From NCBI RefSeq assembly GCF_030816195.1, contig NZ_JAUSXS010000001.1, forward strand, positions 1,945,501-2,009,500: a DNA stretch of 64,000 nucleotides, given 5' to 3'. Positions 29,292 to 38,597 of the stretch are shown piece by piece. Numbering within the stretch: the stretch's first letter is position 1; each line of letters opens with the position of its first letter. A program made the position numbers and the translations under genes. The DNA comes from Pseudomonas sp. W4I3 (GTDB lineage: Bacteria; Pseudomonadota; Gammaproteobacteria; Pseudomonadales; Pseudomonadaceae). Below the pieces are notes generated by a model, which was not told where the DNA came from, ran no database searches, and saw only the letters and a list, made by a program, of their open reading frames with translations.

Positions 29292-30392
29292 ATGCGCAGT
29301 ACTTTCCTGCCCCTTGCGTTGCCTGTCAGTCTGGTTTTCCTGTTAGCCGCTTGCGGCCATGAGGAAGCGGCTCAAACCACCGTCCGCCCGGCCATGGTGG
29401 TGCAACCCCAGCCTACGGCGCAGGCAATGGACAGCTACCCAGGCGAAGTGCGCGCCCGTTATGAGCCGGACCTGGCCTTTCGCATCGCTGGCAAAGTCAG
29501 CAAGCGCCTGGTGGAGGAGGGCGAGCGGGTCAAGGCCAACCAGCCACTGGCAGAGCTGGACCCGCAAGATGTGCGCCTGCAACTGGAAGCCACCCGTGCG
29601 CAAGTGGCCGCCGCCGAGGCCAACCTGAGCCTGGTGCGTGCCGAACGTGACCGCTACAAGACCCTGATGGACCGTCAGATGGTCAGCCGGTCCCAGTACG
29701 ACAATTCTGAAAATCTTTATCGATCAGGCGTTGCACGCCTCAAGCAGATCAAGGCTGAATTCGACGTGTCCAGCAACCAGGCCGGCTACGCTGTGCTGCG
29801 CGCGCCCCAGGACGGTGTCGTCGCCAAGCGCGCGGTGGAAGTGGGCCAGGTCGTCTCCGCGGGCCAAACCGTGTTCACCCTGGCCACCGATGGCGAGCGT
29901 GAAGTGTTGATCAGCCTGCCCGAGCAAGGCTTCGCTCGCTTCAAGGTTGGCCAGCCGGTGTCGGTTGAGTTGTGGAGCCAGCCGGATCAACGCTTTGCCG
30001 GGCGCATCCGCGAGCTCTCGCCCGCCGCCGATCCGAAGTCGCGCACCTTCGCCGCACGGGTGGCTTTCACGGAGGGCAAAACGGCGGCGGAACTCGGCCA
30101 GAGCGCCCGCGTATTCATACAGGCTGACGGTGTGATTGCCCTGTCGGTGCCGCTGTCGGCCCTCAGTGCGCAGGACGGCGCGTCCTACGTCTGGCGTGTG
30201 GCGCCGGACAATACCCTCAAGCGCACACCCGTGCGCATCGGCGCGTTTGGCGAGAAGACCGTGCCGGTACTCGAAGGCCTGACACCCACCGACTGGGTCA
30301 TCGCCGCGGGTGTGCACGTGCTGCATGAGGGCCAGCAAGTGCGGCCGGTGGATCGCGCTAACCGCGTGGTGAATCTGGCGGCGAAGGAGTAG
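29292..30392 (+). CDS. mexJ: RND efflux periplasmic adaptor MexJ
   Basis: 366-residue membrane-fusion lipoprotein linking the inner-membrane pump MexK to an outer-membrane channel. The signal ends in a lipobox (LVFLLAACGHEE). The MFP fold shows AGKVSKRLVEEGERVKANQPLAELDPQDV (lipoyl), a coiled-coil hairpin (about 90-150) and SPAADPKSRTFAARVAF. ATG at 29292. Followed after 6 bases by mexK, so they form an operon. No outer-membrane factor gene is present in this operon, as in P. aeruginosa, where OprM serves (established knowledge). Confidence 0.92.
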   Translation: MRSTFLPLALPVSLVFLLAACGHEEAAQTTVRPAMVVQPQPTAQAMDSYPGEVRARYEPDLAFRIAGKVSKRLVEEGERVKANQPLAELDPQDVRLQLEATRAQVAAAEANLSLVRAERDRYKTLMDRQMVSRSQYDNSENLYRSGVARLKQIKAEFDVSSNQAGYAVLRAPQDGVVAKRAVEVGQVVSAGQTVFTLATDGEREVLISLPEQGFARFKVGQPVSVELWSQPDQRFAGRIRELSPAADPKSRTFAARVAFTEGKTAAELGQSARVFIQADGVIALSVPLSALSAQDGASYVWRVAPDNTLKRTPVRIGAFGEKTVPVLEGLTPTDWVIAAGVHVLHEGQQVRPVDRANRVVNLAAKE

Positions 30393-30398
30393 TCCCCG

Positions 30399-33300
30399 AT
30401 GGGTTTCAATCTTTCCGAGTGGGCGTTGCGTAATCGCCAGATCGTACTGTTCCTGATGATCCTGCTGGCGGTGGTCGGCACCTTGTCCTACACCAAGCTG
30501 GGGCAAAGCGAAGACCCGCCCTTCACCTTCAAGGCCATGGTGATCAAGACCAACTGGCCGGGCGCCACGGCCCAGGAAGTCTCACGCCAGGTCACCGAGC
30601 GCATCGAGAAAAAATTGATGGAGACGGGCGAGTACGAGCGCATCGTCTCGTTTTCGCGCCCCGGTGAGTCCCAAGTCACCTTCATTGCTCGCGACTCCAT
30701 GCACTCGGCGCAGATTCCCGAGCTGTGGTACCAGGTGCGCAAGAAGATCAGCGATATTCGCCAGACCTTGCCGCCGGATATTCAGGGGCCGTTTTTCAAC
30801 GATGAGTTCGGCACCACGTTCGGTAACATTTACGCCCTGGCCGGTGATGGTTTCGACTACGCCGTGCTCAAGGACTACGCCGACCGTATCCAGATTCAGC
30901 TGCAACGGGTACCGGATGTGGGCAAGGTCGAGCTGCTCGGCCTGCAGGACGAGAAGATCTGGATCGAGCTGTCCAACCTCAAGCTCGCCACCCTCGGCCT
31001 GCCATTGGCCGCTGTGCAGCAGGCCTTGCAGGAGCAGAACGCGGTCTCGACCGCCGGTTTCTTTGAGACCCCGACCGAACGGGTGCAATTGCGGGTGTCC
31101 GGCAATTTCAAGACCGTGGAAGCGATCCGCAGCTTTCCTATCCGCGTTGGCGACCGCACTTTCCGCATCGGCGATGTGGCCGATATCCACCGTGGTTTCA
31201 ATGACCCGCCTGCACCGCGCATGCGTTTCATGGGTGCTGACGCTATCGGTCTGGCCGTGGCCATGCGTGATGGCGGCGACATCCTGGTGCTGGGCAAGGC
31301 GCTGGAAAACGAATTCGCACGATTGCAGAAGAATCTTCCGGCAGGCATGGAGCTGCGCAAGGTCTCGGACCAACCGGCAGCGGTGAAAACCAGTGTCGGC
31401 GAATTCGTCCAAGTGCTGGCTGAGGCGTTGGCCATTGTGCTGCTGGTGAGCTTCTTTTCCCTGGGCGTACGCACCGGCATGGTGGTGGCCCTGGCGATTC
31501 CGTTGGTGCTGGCGATGACCTTCGCCACCATGTATTACCTCGGCATCGGCCTGCATAAAATCTCCCTGGGCGCGCTGGTATTGGCCCTGGGCTTGCTGGT
31601 GGATGACGCGATCATCGCCGTGGAAATGATGGCGATCAAAATGGAGCAGGGCTACGACCGGCTCAAGGCCGCGAGCTTCGCCTGGACCAGCACCGCATTC
31701 CCGATGCTGACCGGCACGTTGATCACCGCTGCGGGCTTTTTGCCGATTGCCACGGCGCAATCGAGTACCGGTGAGTACACCCGTTCGATCTTCCAGGTGG
31801 TGACCATTGCATTGCTGGCCTCATGGGTCGCCGCAGTGGTATTTGTGCCGTACCTGGGCGAAAAGCTGCTGCCGGACCTGGCTAAGATTCATGCCGCCAA
31901 ACACGGCTCGGATCGGCCTGACCCCTACGGCACGCCCTTCTATCAACGTGTCAGGCGTCTGGTGGAGTGGTGCGTGCAACGGCGCAAGACGGTGATCGTC
32001 CTGACCCTGCTGCTGTTTATCGGCTCGGTGGGGCTGTTTCGTTTCGTGCCGCAGCAGTTCTTCCCGGCCTCGGGTCGCCTGGAATTGATGGTCGACCTGA
32101 AACTGGCCGAAGGCGCGTCGTTGAGCGATACGGCCGAGCAAGTCAAACGCCTCGAAACCCTGCTTAAGGAACACGCCGGCATCGATAACTACGTGGCCTA
32201 CGTGGGCACCGGTTCGCCGCGTTTCTACCTGCCCCTCGATCAGCAACTGCCGGCTGCCAGCTTTGCGCAATTTGTGGTGTTGGCACACACCATCGAAGAA
32301 CGCGAAGGCCTGCGCACCTGGCTGATCGAAACGCTGAACGAACAGTTTCCCGACCTGCGTTCGCGCGTTACCCGCCTGGAAAACGGCCCGCCCGTGGGCT
32401 ACCCAGTCCAGTTTCGCGTGACCGGCGAGCACATCGAAGAAGTCCGCGCCCTGGCGCGCAAAGTCGCGATCAAGGTTCGCGAAAATTCTCACGTGGTCAA
32501 CGTGCATCTGGACTGGGAAGAGCCGAGCAAAATCGTTTATCTGAATATCGACCAGGACCGCGCCCGCGCGCTGGGCGTAAGCACCGCCAACCTGTCGAAG
32601 TTCCTGCAAAGCTCCCTGACCGGCTCCACGGTCAGCCAGTACCGCGAAGATAACGAGTTGATCGAAATTCTCCTGCGCGGCACGGTCCATGAGCGCACTG
32701 AGTTATCGCGGCTGTCCAGCCTGTCCGTGCCGACCGATAACGGTAAAAGTGTGGCCCTGTCGCAGATCGCCACCCTTGAGTATGGTTTTGAAGAAGGCAT
32801 CATCTGGCACCGTAACCGCCTGCCTACGGTGATCGTGCGCGCCGATATCTACGGCAAGGAGCAACCTGCGACCCTGGTCCAGCAGATTCTGCCGACCCTC
32901 GAAGGCGTGCGCGCCGAGTTGCCTGACGGCTATTTGCTGGAGGTCGGTGGCACCGTCGAAGATTCGGCGCGCGGACAGAACTCGGTGAAAGCCGGCGTGC
33001 CATTGTTCATCGTGGTGGTGCTGACCTTGCTGATGCTGCAACTGCGCAGCTTCTCACGCACAGCCATGGTGTTTCTCACAGCACCCTTGGGCTTGATCGG
33101 CGTAACGCTGTTCCTGCTGGTGTTTCGTCAACCCTTTGGTTTCGTGGCGATGCTCGGCACCATCGCGCTGTCGGGGATGATCATGCGCAACTCGGTGATC
33201 CTGGTCGACCAGATCGAACAGGACATCAAGGCGGGACTGGCGCCCTGGCAGGCGATCATCGAAGCCACCGTGCGACGCTTCCGGCCGATCGTGCTCACCG

Positions 33301-33464
33301 CACTCGCCGCGGTACTGGCGATGATTCCGCTGTCACGCAGTGTGTTCTTCGGGCCGATGGCGGTTGCCATCATGGGCGGGCTGATTGTGGCGACAGCGTT
33401 GACCCTGCTGTTTTTGCCGGCGTTGTACGCGGCCTGGTTCAGGGTCAGGAAGGAGGTTGGGTGA
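30399..33464 (+). CDS. mexK: RND efflux transporter MexK
   Basis: 1021-residue inner-membrane proton-driven pump. TM1 is near the N-terminus (IVLFLMILLAVVGTL). The TM4 Asp pair is in LGLLVDDAIIAVEM, and the C-terminal half repeats the fold with a second helix cluster and GTIALSGMIMRNSVILVDQIEQ. Two large periplasmic loops hold the docking and pore domains. P. aeruginosa MexJK exports erythromycin and triclosan (established). A short gap to mexJ suggests co-transcription. The next feature is a His-rich mini-ORF. Confidence 0.95.
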   Translation: MGFNLSEWALRNRQIVLFLMILLAVVGTLSYTKLGQSEDPPFTFKAMVIKTNWPGATAQEVSRQVTERIEKKLMETGEYERIVSFSRPGESQVTFIARDSMHSAQIPELWYQVRKKISDIRQTLPPDIQGPFFNDEFGTTFGNIYALAGDGFDYAVLKDYADRIQIQLQRVPDVGKVELLGLQDEKIWIELSNLKLATLGLPLAAVQQALQEQNAVSTAGFFETPTERVQLRVSGNFKTVEAIRSFPIRVGDRTFRIGDVADIHRGFNDPPAPRMRFMGADAIGLAVAMRDGGDILVLGKALENEFARLQKNLPAGMELRKVSDQPAAVKTSVGEFVQVLAEALAIVLLVSFFSLGVRTGMVVALAIPLVLAMTFATMYYLGIGLHKISLGALVLALGLLVDDAIIAVEMMAIKMEQGYDRLKAASFAWTSTAFPMLTGTLITAAGFLPIATAQSSTGEYTRSIFQVVTIALLASWVAAVVFVPYLGEKLLPDLAKIHAAKHGSDRPDPYGTPFYQRVRRLVEWCVQRRKTVIVLTLLLFIGSVGLFRFVPQQFFPASGRLELMVDLKLAEGASLSDTAEQVKRLETLLKEHAGIDNYVAYVGTGSPRFYLPLDQQLPAASFAQFVVLAHTIEEREGLRTWLIETLNEQFPDLRSRVTRLENGPPVGYPVQFRVTGEHIEEVRALARKVAIKVRENSHVVNVHLDWEEPSKIVYLNIDQDRARALGVSTANLSKFLQSSLTGSTVSQYREDNELIEILLRGTVHERTELSRLSSLSVPTDNGKSVALSQIATLEYGFEEGIIWHRNRLPTVIVRADIYGKEQPATLVQQILPTLEGVRAELPDGYLLEVGGTVEDSARGQNSVKAGVPLFIVVVLTLLMLQLRSFSRTAMVFLTAPLGLIGVTLFLLVFRQPFGFVAMLGTIALSGMIMRNSVILVDQIEQDIKAGLAPWQAIIEATVRRFRPIVLTALAAVLAMIPLSRSVFFGPMAVAIMGGLIVATALTLLFLPALYAAWFRVRKEVG

Positions 33465-33632
33465 TTGATCGATACCACGCGCAGCTGGTTTACGCGCTGA
33501 TGCAAATAGGCACGCAGCCATGTGGAACGCCGACGCCTGCCGCTCCACTCAGAGATGCCTGATGAACAGGCAGGAGCCTCGGTATCGCTATAGGGCGGCC
33601 GGGGCTGTTTCACTGAGCTTATGGAGTTTCAT

Positions 33633-33887
33633 ATGTCATTTTTCACCGCGATTGCGGCTTTCAAAGGGGCGTTTCTCGGGGCCTTGCTGGGCAGCAATCT
33701 GCCGCGCCATGAAGTGGGTGCCGCAAAACCGCACAGGCCTGATCATGGGTACTCGGGTCATCACCACGGACTTCGTTATGGTCATAACCCACCTGCCAAA
33801 CCACATCATGGGCGGCCTTATCCGTCCCATCCGACGTTCAATGAACATCAGTCTCCCACCAGAGTTTTGTACTCACTGTTTCGTTGA
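33633..33887 (+). CDS. Small His/Pro-rich hypothetical protein
   Basis: About 84 residues. The start is the ATG at 33633 with GGAG six bases upstream. An N-terminal hydrophobic stretch (SFFTAIAAFKGAFLGALLGS) could be a signal or membrane anchor. The rest is rich in His, Pro and Gly (RPDHGYSGHHHGLRYGHNPPAKPHHGRPYPSHP), suggesting metal binding or a flexible segment. No family recognised. It lies downstream of mexK on the same strand. Confidence 0.45.
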   Translation: MSFFTAIAAFKGAFLGALLGSNLPRHEVGAAKPHRPDHGYSGHHHGLRYGHNPPAKPHHGRPYPSHPTFNEHQSPTRVLYSLFR

Positions 33888-33914
33888 GCCATTAAGCACC
33901 CTGGCTTGAAACCA

Positions 33915-33950
33915 CTGCGCCAAAGCCCTTTACAAGCGGCCTTGGCGCAG
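33915..33950. terminator. Hairpin between the His-rich ORF and DUF4197 gene
   Basis: CTGCGCCAAAG / CTTGGCGCAG is an almost perfect stem (one bulged A) in the gap between convergent genes. No long T-run, so terminator function is tentative. Confidence 0.45.
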
Positions 33951-33974
33951 TAGTTGAGCGGTGTCGTCGAGGAA

Positions 33975-34664
33975 TTACAGCGCGCCGAACACCTTCTTCG
34001 CCAAACTGGTGGCTGCCGCTGCGGGATTCTTGCGAATCGTTTCTTCCTGCTGCGCAATCATTTTGAACAAGCCATCCAGCGCCTGTTCGGTCACGTAATT
34101 TTCAACATTGGCGCTTTTGGCGTCCACTGCGCCAAACGCAGCCGCCTTGCCGGCGAGCGCGTTGTACTGCTGGGCCACGCCGACCTTGTCGGTGGCGGCC
34201 TTGACGATGGGCAGGAATTTGGCGCGGATCTGTTCGCGGCTGCTCGTGTTCAAGTACCGGGTGGCGGAGTCCTGGCCGCCGCTGAGGATGCCTTTGGCAT
34301 CGGTCACGCTCATGTTCTTCACGGCATTGACCAGAATCGGCTGAGCCTGGGTAACGGCGGTTTCCGCCGCTTTGTTCATGCTGGTTTCCAGCTGGGTGAC
34401 CTGATCGCCCATGCCGAACATCTTGAGCTTGTCAGCGACCTTGCCGAGCTTCCCCGGCAGGCCGATCTTCACGTCGGGGTTATTGCTGAAACCGCCGGGC
34501 GTACCCAGTTGCTTCACGGCGATCTGTGCGCCTTGGGTCAAAGCGTCCTTGAGGCCGCCGCTGGCGTCGCCCTGGGACAGGCTGCCAAGGTCCAGCGCCA
34601 TGGCGTTGGCACCGAGCAGCAGGCCGGCGAGCAGGGCAGTGAGGCGAAGAGGGTTACGGAGCAT
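33975..34664 (-). CDS. DUF4197 periplasmic protein
   Basis: 229 residues with a cleavable signal peptide (MLRNPLRLTALLAGLLLGANAMA) and a DUF4197 domain over most of the length, rich in helices (LTQGAQIAVKQLGTPGGF, VTDAKGILSGGQDSATRYL). Function unknown; exported to the periplasm. It is followed on the same strand upstream by the YbaY-like lipoprotein gene (22 bases), so the two may share a transcript. Confidence 0.88.
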   Translation of the reverse strand: MLRNPLRLTALLAGLLLGANAMALDLGSLSQGDASGGLKDALTQGAQIAVKQLGTPGGFSNNPDVKIGLPGKLGKVADKLKMFGMGDQVTQLETSMNKAAETAVTQAQPILVNAVKNMSVTDAKGILSGGQDSATRYLNTSSREQIRAKFLPIVKAATDKVGVAQQYNALAGKAAAFGAVDAKSANVENYVTEQALDGLFKMIAQQEETIRKNPAAAATSLAKKVFGAL

Positions 34665-34686
34665 GGGCGCTTCCTTGTGGTTGAGT

Positions 34687-35088
34687 TCAGTGGGCTACAG
34701 CGTCGACGCGCAAGCGCAGTGGCTGTTGATCCTGGCCGTTAAGCTGCACGGCGTGACGTTCAGTGGTGATGAACAGTAGCTTGCCGTCCACTTCGATGCG
34801 AGCACTGACCGAGTAGCTGTGGCCAGGCTTGACGTGTGCCGGGTCATAGCTCAGGTGAAACGGCAGCGGCACCTGGCCTTTGACCGGGCCTTTCTGTTCG
34901 GCCAGGACCACGGCGGGGGCGTCCATCAGCGACACGTCTTGCAGGCTGACGCTCAAGGTCGCGGTAGGCGGCAGGGCGATGCGTTGCAGGTAGAACACTT
35001 CGCCGTCCAGGCTGGCCTTGGGGGCAGGGGACATGGATTGGCAGGCTCCGAGCAGGGCAGTGAGGCCCAGAAGAATGATTTTTTTCAT
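34687..35088 (-). CDS. YbaY-family lipoprotein
   Basis: 133 residues; MKKIILLGLTALLGACQS has lipobox LGAC with Cys16. The rest is an immunoglobulin-like YbaY/type III chaperone YscW-like domain with VFYLQRIALPPTATLSVSLQDVSLMDAP. The start chosen is the ATG at 35088, preceded by AGGAGCTGCACC; an upstream in-frame ATG ten codons away has no ribosome-binding site and would lose the signal. Located 60 bases downstream of plsB on the same strand. Confidence 0.85.
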   Translation of the reverse strand: MKKIILLGLTALLGACQSMSPAPKASLDGEVFYLQRIALPPTATLSVSLQDVSLMDAPAVVLAEQKGPVKGQVPLPFHLSYDPAHVKPGHSYSVSARIEVDGKLLFITTERHAVQLNGQDQQPLRLRVDAVAH

Positions 35089-35148
35089 GGTGCAGCTCCT
35101 TTTCAACGGCGCCGGCAACTGCCCGGCGCCTTGTTCAATCTAGCGGGT

Positions 35149-37644
35149 TTACGCAGGTTCCACCGCTTGCTCGGCCGCGCCATCGACGCGATGCAACGCC
35201 ACCTGGCGGATCGACAGGCGAATGTCCGCCGGCAGTACCCGTTTGGCCGCGCCTTCAGCCAGCTCGCCGAGCAGGTCGTGGTAGCTCAGCTTGCCGGCTT
35301 CATCACGGCGCAGCACATCTTGCTCCAACAAGGTCTGGATGAAATGTCGGAATAGGCTCTTGTCGAAGAATTCCGGGGCATTGAGGCCGTGCAGGATCGA
35401 CAGCCGCTGGGCCATGATCGTGCACAGGTCTTCCAGCTCTTCGGCGCTGATGCTGTTCTGGCCGCTGTTGAGCAGCAGCGAAATGGCCATGTAAAAGCGT
35501 TGCAGGGTCTGGGCGATACTCTTGGACAGCAGCGTCAGCAGCACAAAATGCCGCGAGCTCGGCGCCGGGCGCAGGTACACGTTGTTTTCGAAGCGCAGCA
35601 GGCCCTGTTCGACAAACGCGTCCAGCCATTGGTCGACCACGGCATCCAGCTCCTCCAGCGGCCAGCGGATAAACAGCTCCGATTGCAGGTACGGATACAG
35701 CGCCTGCGTGTAGCGCAGGATCTGCTCGCGGCTCATGCGCGAACTGCTCTGGAAGAAGCTCGCCAGCAGCGCCGGCAGGGCGAAGATGTGCAATACGTTG
35801 TTGCGGTAATAGGTCATCAGGACGGCGTTTTGCTCATCCAGATAGACGATTTTACCCAGGGCATCGCTCTGTTCCGAGAGCAGGTTCATGTCCTTGACGT
35901 GCTTGATCAGCGCGAGGCCATCGCCGTCCGGCAGGGTGGTGTGCGGCGAATAGGGCACGCGGCGCAGCAGCGCCAGATACAGGTCCAACTGGCGGGCCAT
36001 GGCTTGCTCATCCAGGGCCAGGCGGGTGGTCGACAGTAGCGCCAATGCCACCAGGTTCACCGGGTTCACCGCCGCGGCTTCGTTCAGATGGCGCGCCACC
36101 CGCTCGCCGAGGCGGTGGGTGGTTTCATTCAGCCACGCCGGCTTGTAGTTCGGGCCCAGTTCCTGAGCGCGCCAATCCGGTTGCTCGTTGTCGAGAAATT
36201 CCGCCAGCTTGATCGGCTCGCCGAAGTTGACCGCGACCTGGCCGAAGCGCTGCTTGAGCGCGCCCACCACTTTGAAAATATCGAAGATCGACTCTTTCTT
36301 CTTGCTCGCACCGCGCAGTTCACCGAGGTAGGTACGACCTTCCAGCACGCGTTCATAGCCGATGTACACCGGCACGAACACGATAGGCATGCGCGAAGAG
36401 CGCAGAAAACTGCGCAGGGTGATCGCCAGCATCCCGGTTTTGGGCTGCAGCATGCGCCCCGTGCGCGAGCGTCCGCCTTCGACGAAGTACTCGACGGGGA
36501 AGCCTTTGGTAAACAGGGTGTGCAGGTATTCGTTGAACACCGAGGTGTACAGCGGGTTGCCCTTGAAGGTGCGGCGCATGAAAAACGCACCGCCACGGCG
36601 CAGCAGGCTGCCGATCACGGGCATGTTCAAGTTGACGCCGGCGGCAATGTGCGGCGGGGTCAGGCCGTTCTTGAACAGCAGGTAGGAAAGCAGCAGGTAG
36701 TCGATATGGCTGCGGTGGCACGGCACGTAGATTACTTCGTAGCCCTGCGCAACCTGCTGCACGCCCTCGATGTTGTTGACCTTGATGCCGTCGTAGATCT
36801 TGTTCCAGAACCAGCTCAGCACCACTTCCAGGAAGCGGATTGCGGTGTAGGTGTAGTCCGAGGCGATCTCGTTGCCATAGCGCAGGGCCAGGGCCTTGGC
36901 TTTCTCCGGCGAGATTTTTTCGCGCTCGGCTTCATCGGCGATGGCTTGGCGCACCAACGGCATGTTCACCAGGCCCTTTACCAGGTTGCGGCGGTGAGAC
37001 AGGTCGGGCCCGATCACGGCGGTCTTCAGGTTACGAAAGTGCACACGCAGGATGCGCTGGGCCATCCTTACGGTGCGTTCGTGCCCTTTATTGTGCTCGA
37101 TCAATTCACGCAGATTGATAGGCGCGGAGAATTGCACACGGGTCTTGCGACCGAGGATCAGGATGCTCAACAACCGGCGCAAGCGCCCGGTGACCGCCCA
37201 GCTGTCGGCGAACAACAGTTTCCACGGGCTGGACTCACTTTCAGGCGATTGGCCCCAGAACACGCTGACCGGAATGATTTGTGCATTCTCTTCGGCATGT
37301 TCGGTCAGCACATTGACCAGGCGCGTCAGGGTCGGCGGTGCGCCGCGCTTGTCCTGGCGGCCGAGCCAGTCCGGGTCCGGCGTCAGGTAAAAGAACGCCG
37401 CGGGTTCCATCAACGGGCCGACCGATACCGGCAGCACCGGGCGCGGCAGGCCGGCCTTGGTGCACTCGGCGTCGACCACGGCCAATTCGGTCAGGGAGGG
37501 CGATTGCAGGACGTAGAACACCGGCCGGCTGCGGTCCAGGTTTAGGGTTAGGGACGACTGGTTGATCGTCTCCGAGCGAACCCAGAGGTACAGCAGTCGA
37601 CGCAAGGTGCCAAACACCAGGCGACGGAACGGGGAGCGGGTCAT
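35149..37644 (-). CDS. plsB: Glycerol-3-phosphate 1-O-acyltransferase PlsB
   Basis: First step of phospholipid synthesis: acyl transfer from acyl-CoA/ACP to glycerol-3-phosphate, at the inner membrane. 831 residues, the usual PlsB length. The catalytic HX4D motif is HRSHID (His310-Asp315) in [18 protein letters not shown]. Further acyltransferase blocks are [13 protein letters not shown] and [14 protein letters not shown] at 37644. cdsA at 58881 serves the next stage of the pathway in this window. Confidence 0.95.
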   Translation of the reverse strand: MTRSPFRRLVFGTLRRLLYLWVRSETINQSSLTLNLDRSRPVFYVLQSPSLTELAVVDAECTKAGLPRPVLPVSVGPLMEPAAFFYLTPDPDWLGRQDKRGAPPTLTRLVNVLTEHAEENAQIIPVSVFWGQSPESESSPWKLLFADSWAVTGRLRRLLSILILGRKTRVQFSAPINLRELIEHNKGHERTVRMAQRILRVHFRNLKTAVIGPDLSHRRNLVKGLVNMPLVRQAIADEAEREKISPEKAKALALRYGNEIASDYTYTAIRFLEVVLSWFWNKIYDGIKVNNIEGVQQVAQGYEVIYVPCHRSHIDYLLLSYLLFKNGLTPPHIAAGVNLNMPVIGSLLRRGGAFFMRRTFKGNPLYTSVFNEYLHTLFTKGFPVEYFVEGGRSRTGRMLQPKTGMLAITLRSFLRSSRMPIVFVPVYIGYERVLEGRTYLGELRGASKKKESIFDIFKVVGALKQRFGQVAVNFGEPIKLAEFLDNEQPDWRAQELGPNYKPAWLNETTHRLGERVARHLNEAAAVNPVNLVALALLSTTRLALDEQAMARQLDLYLALLRRVPYSPHTTLPDGDGLALIKHVKDMNLLSEQSDALGKIVYLDEQNAVLMTYYRNNVLHIFALPALLASFFQSSSRMSREQILRYTQALYPYLQSELFIRWPLEELDAVVDQWLDAFVEQGLLRFENNVYLRPAPSSRHFVLLTLLSKSIAQTLQRFYMAISLLLNSGQNSISAEELEDLCTIMAQRLSILHGLNAPEFFDKSLFRHFIQTLLEQDVLRRDEAGKLSYHDLLGELAEGAAKRVLPADIRLSIRQVALHRVDGAAEQAVEPA

Positions 37645-37745
37645 AGGCGAGCTGCTTCAAGTGGGAATAAACCGGGCAGATGCTCGGGCAGGTAGTGTGC
37701 CGTATTCGCCGAAAATCGGCAAAAAAGCGGCGATGTAAAGTTGGG

Positions 37746-37773
37746 TTGATGGTTTTTGAACCTGTCTTATACT
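37746..37773 (+). promoter_or_regulatory. Sigma-70 promoter of the cold-shock gene
   Basis: TTGATG (37746-37751) and TATACT (37768-37773) with 16-base spacing, about 50 bases upstream of the ATG. The leader after it is A-rich (AATAATAAAAACCAG), usual for cold-shock messages. Confidence 0.6.
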
Positions 37774-37824
37774 CGGCAGTTCAACCTCAGCGACTCAATA
37801 ATAAAAACCAGTGGGAGTGAACAG

Positions 37825-38034
37825 ATGACAACGCGCGAAACCGGCAATGTGAAGTGGTTCAACGATGCCAAGGGCTATGGCTTTATCCAGCGTGAAGATG
37901 GCAAGGATGTGTTCGTGCACTACCGCGCCATTCGCGGTGACGGTCATCGCTCATTGGCCGAAGGCCAGCAGGTGGAGTACGCCGTGGTGACCGGCGAGAA
38001 GGGGTTGCAGGCCGAGGATGTGGTGGGTCTTTAA
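37825..38034 (+). CDS. Cold-shock domain protein (CspA family)
   Basis: 69-residue nucleic-acid-binding OB-fold protein. RNP1 is KGYGFIQ and RNP2 DVFVHY, both present, within [20 protein letters not shown]. Start ATG at 37825 after GGGAG. Paralogues are common in Pseudomonas, so I give no gene symbol. Followed by a REPIN. Confidence 0.93.
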   Translation: MTTRETGNVKWFNDAKGYGFIQREDGKDVFVHYRAIRGDGHRSLAEGQQVEYAVVTGEKGLQAEDVVGL

Positions 38035-38051
38035 GACCACCGCTGGACCCC

Positions 38052-38141
38052 TGTGGGAGGGGGCTTGCCCCCGATTGCTGAGTGTCAGTCGCTGAATAAA
38101 TCGACTGATCCACCGCTATCGGGGGCAAGCCCCCTCCCACA
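38052..38141. repeat. REPIN, TGTGGGAGGGGGCTTGC type
   Basis: Two REP sequences in opposite orientation (38052-38075 and 38118-38141) are perfect inverted copies over 24 bases, with a 42-base middle. It sits between convergent genes. REPINs are non-autonomous elements moved by RAYT transposases (established knowledge); no RAYT gene lies in the window. Confidence 0.85.
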
Positions 38142-38165
38142 TTTGATTGGGTTCGCAGCTTGGAA

Positions 38166-38543
38166 TCAGGCGGTTTTCCAGGTGATCTGTTCTTCACCGT
38201 CGGCGCTGATGCGAATCCAGGTGTCGGCGCTGTCCTCGCCTTCTTCCTCGACCCAGGTCCCCGGTGCGCAGCGCACTTCAACGTTCAGCGCGGCAAACGC
38301 GGCGCGGGCGCAGGCGATGTCGTCGCCCCACGGAGTCTGGTCGCTTTCCAGGAACAGGCTGTTCCACTTGCCGACGGCTTTTGGCAGCCAGGTCACCGGC
38401 ACGTTGCCGGCCTTGCACTTGTAGGTCTGGCCCTTCTGGACCCAGTCGGTGCACGGGCCCAGGGCGGCGCCCAGCCAGGCGGCGATGGCCTTGTGGTCGA
38501 CGTCGGCGTCCTTCAGGTAAATCTCAATATCGGGTTGGCGCAT
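38166..38543 (-). CDS. Small acidic hypothetical protein
   Basis: 125 residues starting at the ATG at 38543 (MRQPDIEIYLKDADVDHKAIAAWL). It has four Cys and several Trp, is acidic and has no signal peptide. The WLG-x-ALGPC segment and SLFLESDQTPWGDDIACARAAF look conserved in Pseudomonas but I know no function. It follows rlmA and dapE on the same strand, 54 bases after rlmA. Confidence 0.8.
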   Translation of the reverse strand: MRQPDIEIYLKDADVDHKAIAAWLGAALGPCTDWVQKGQTYKCKAGNVPVTWLPKAVGKWNSLFLESDQTPWGDDIACARAAFAALNVEVRCAPGTWVEEEGEDSADTWIRISADGEEQITWKTA

Positions 38544-38597
38544 GGATGTTCCTCGTCGCGGGATTCGAAAATCCATTCGCGGGTACTGAAAAGTCGG

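Noticed and set aside
36088..37545. 485-codon rightward ORF antisense to plsB
   Set aside because: plsB on the minus strand carries the HX4D motif and full family length; this is a shadow.
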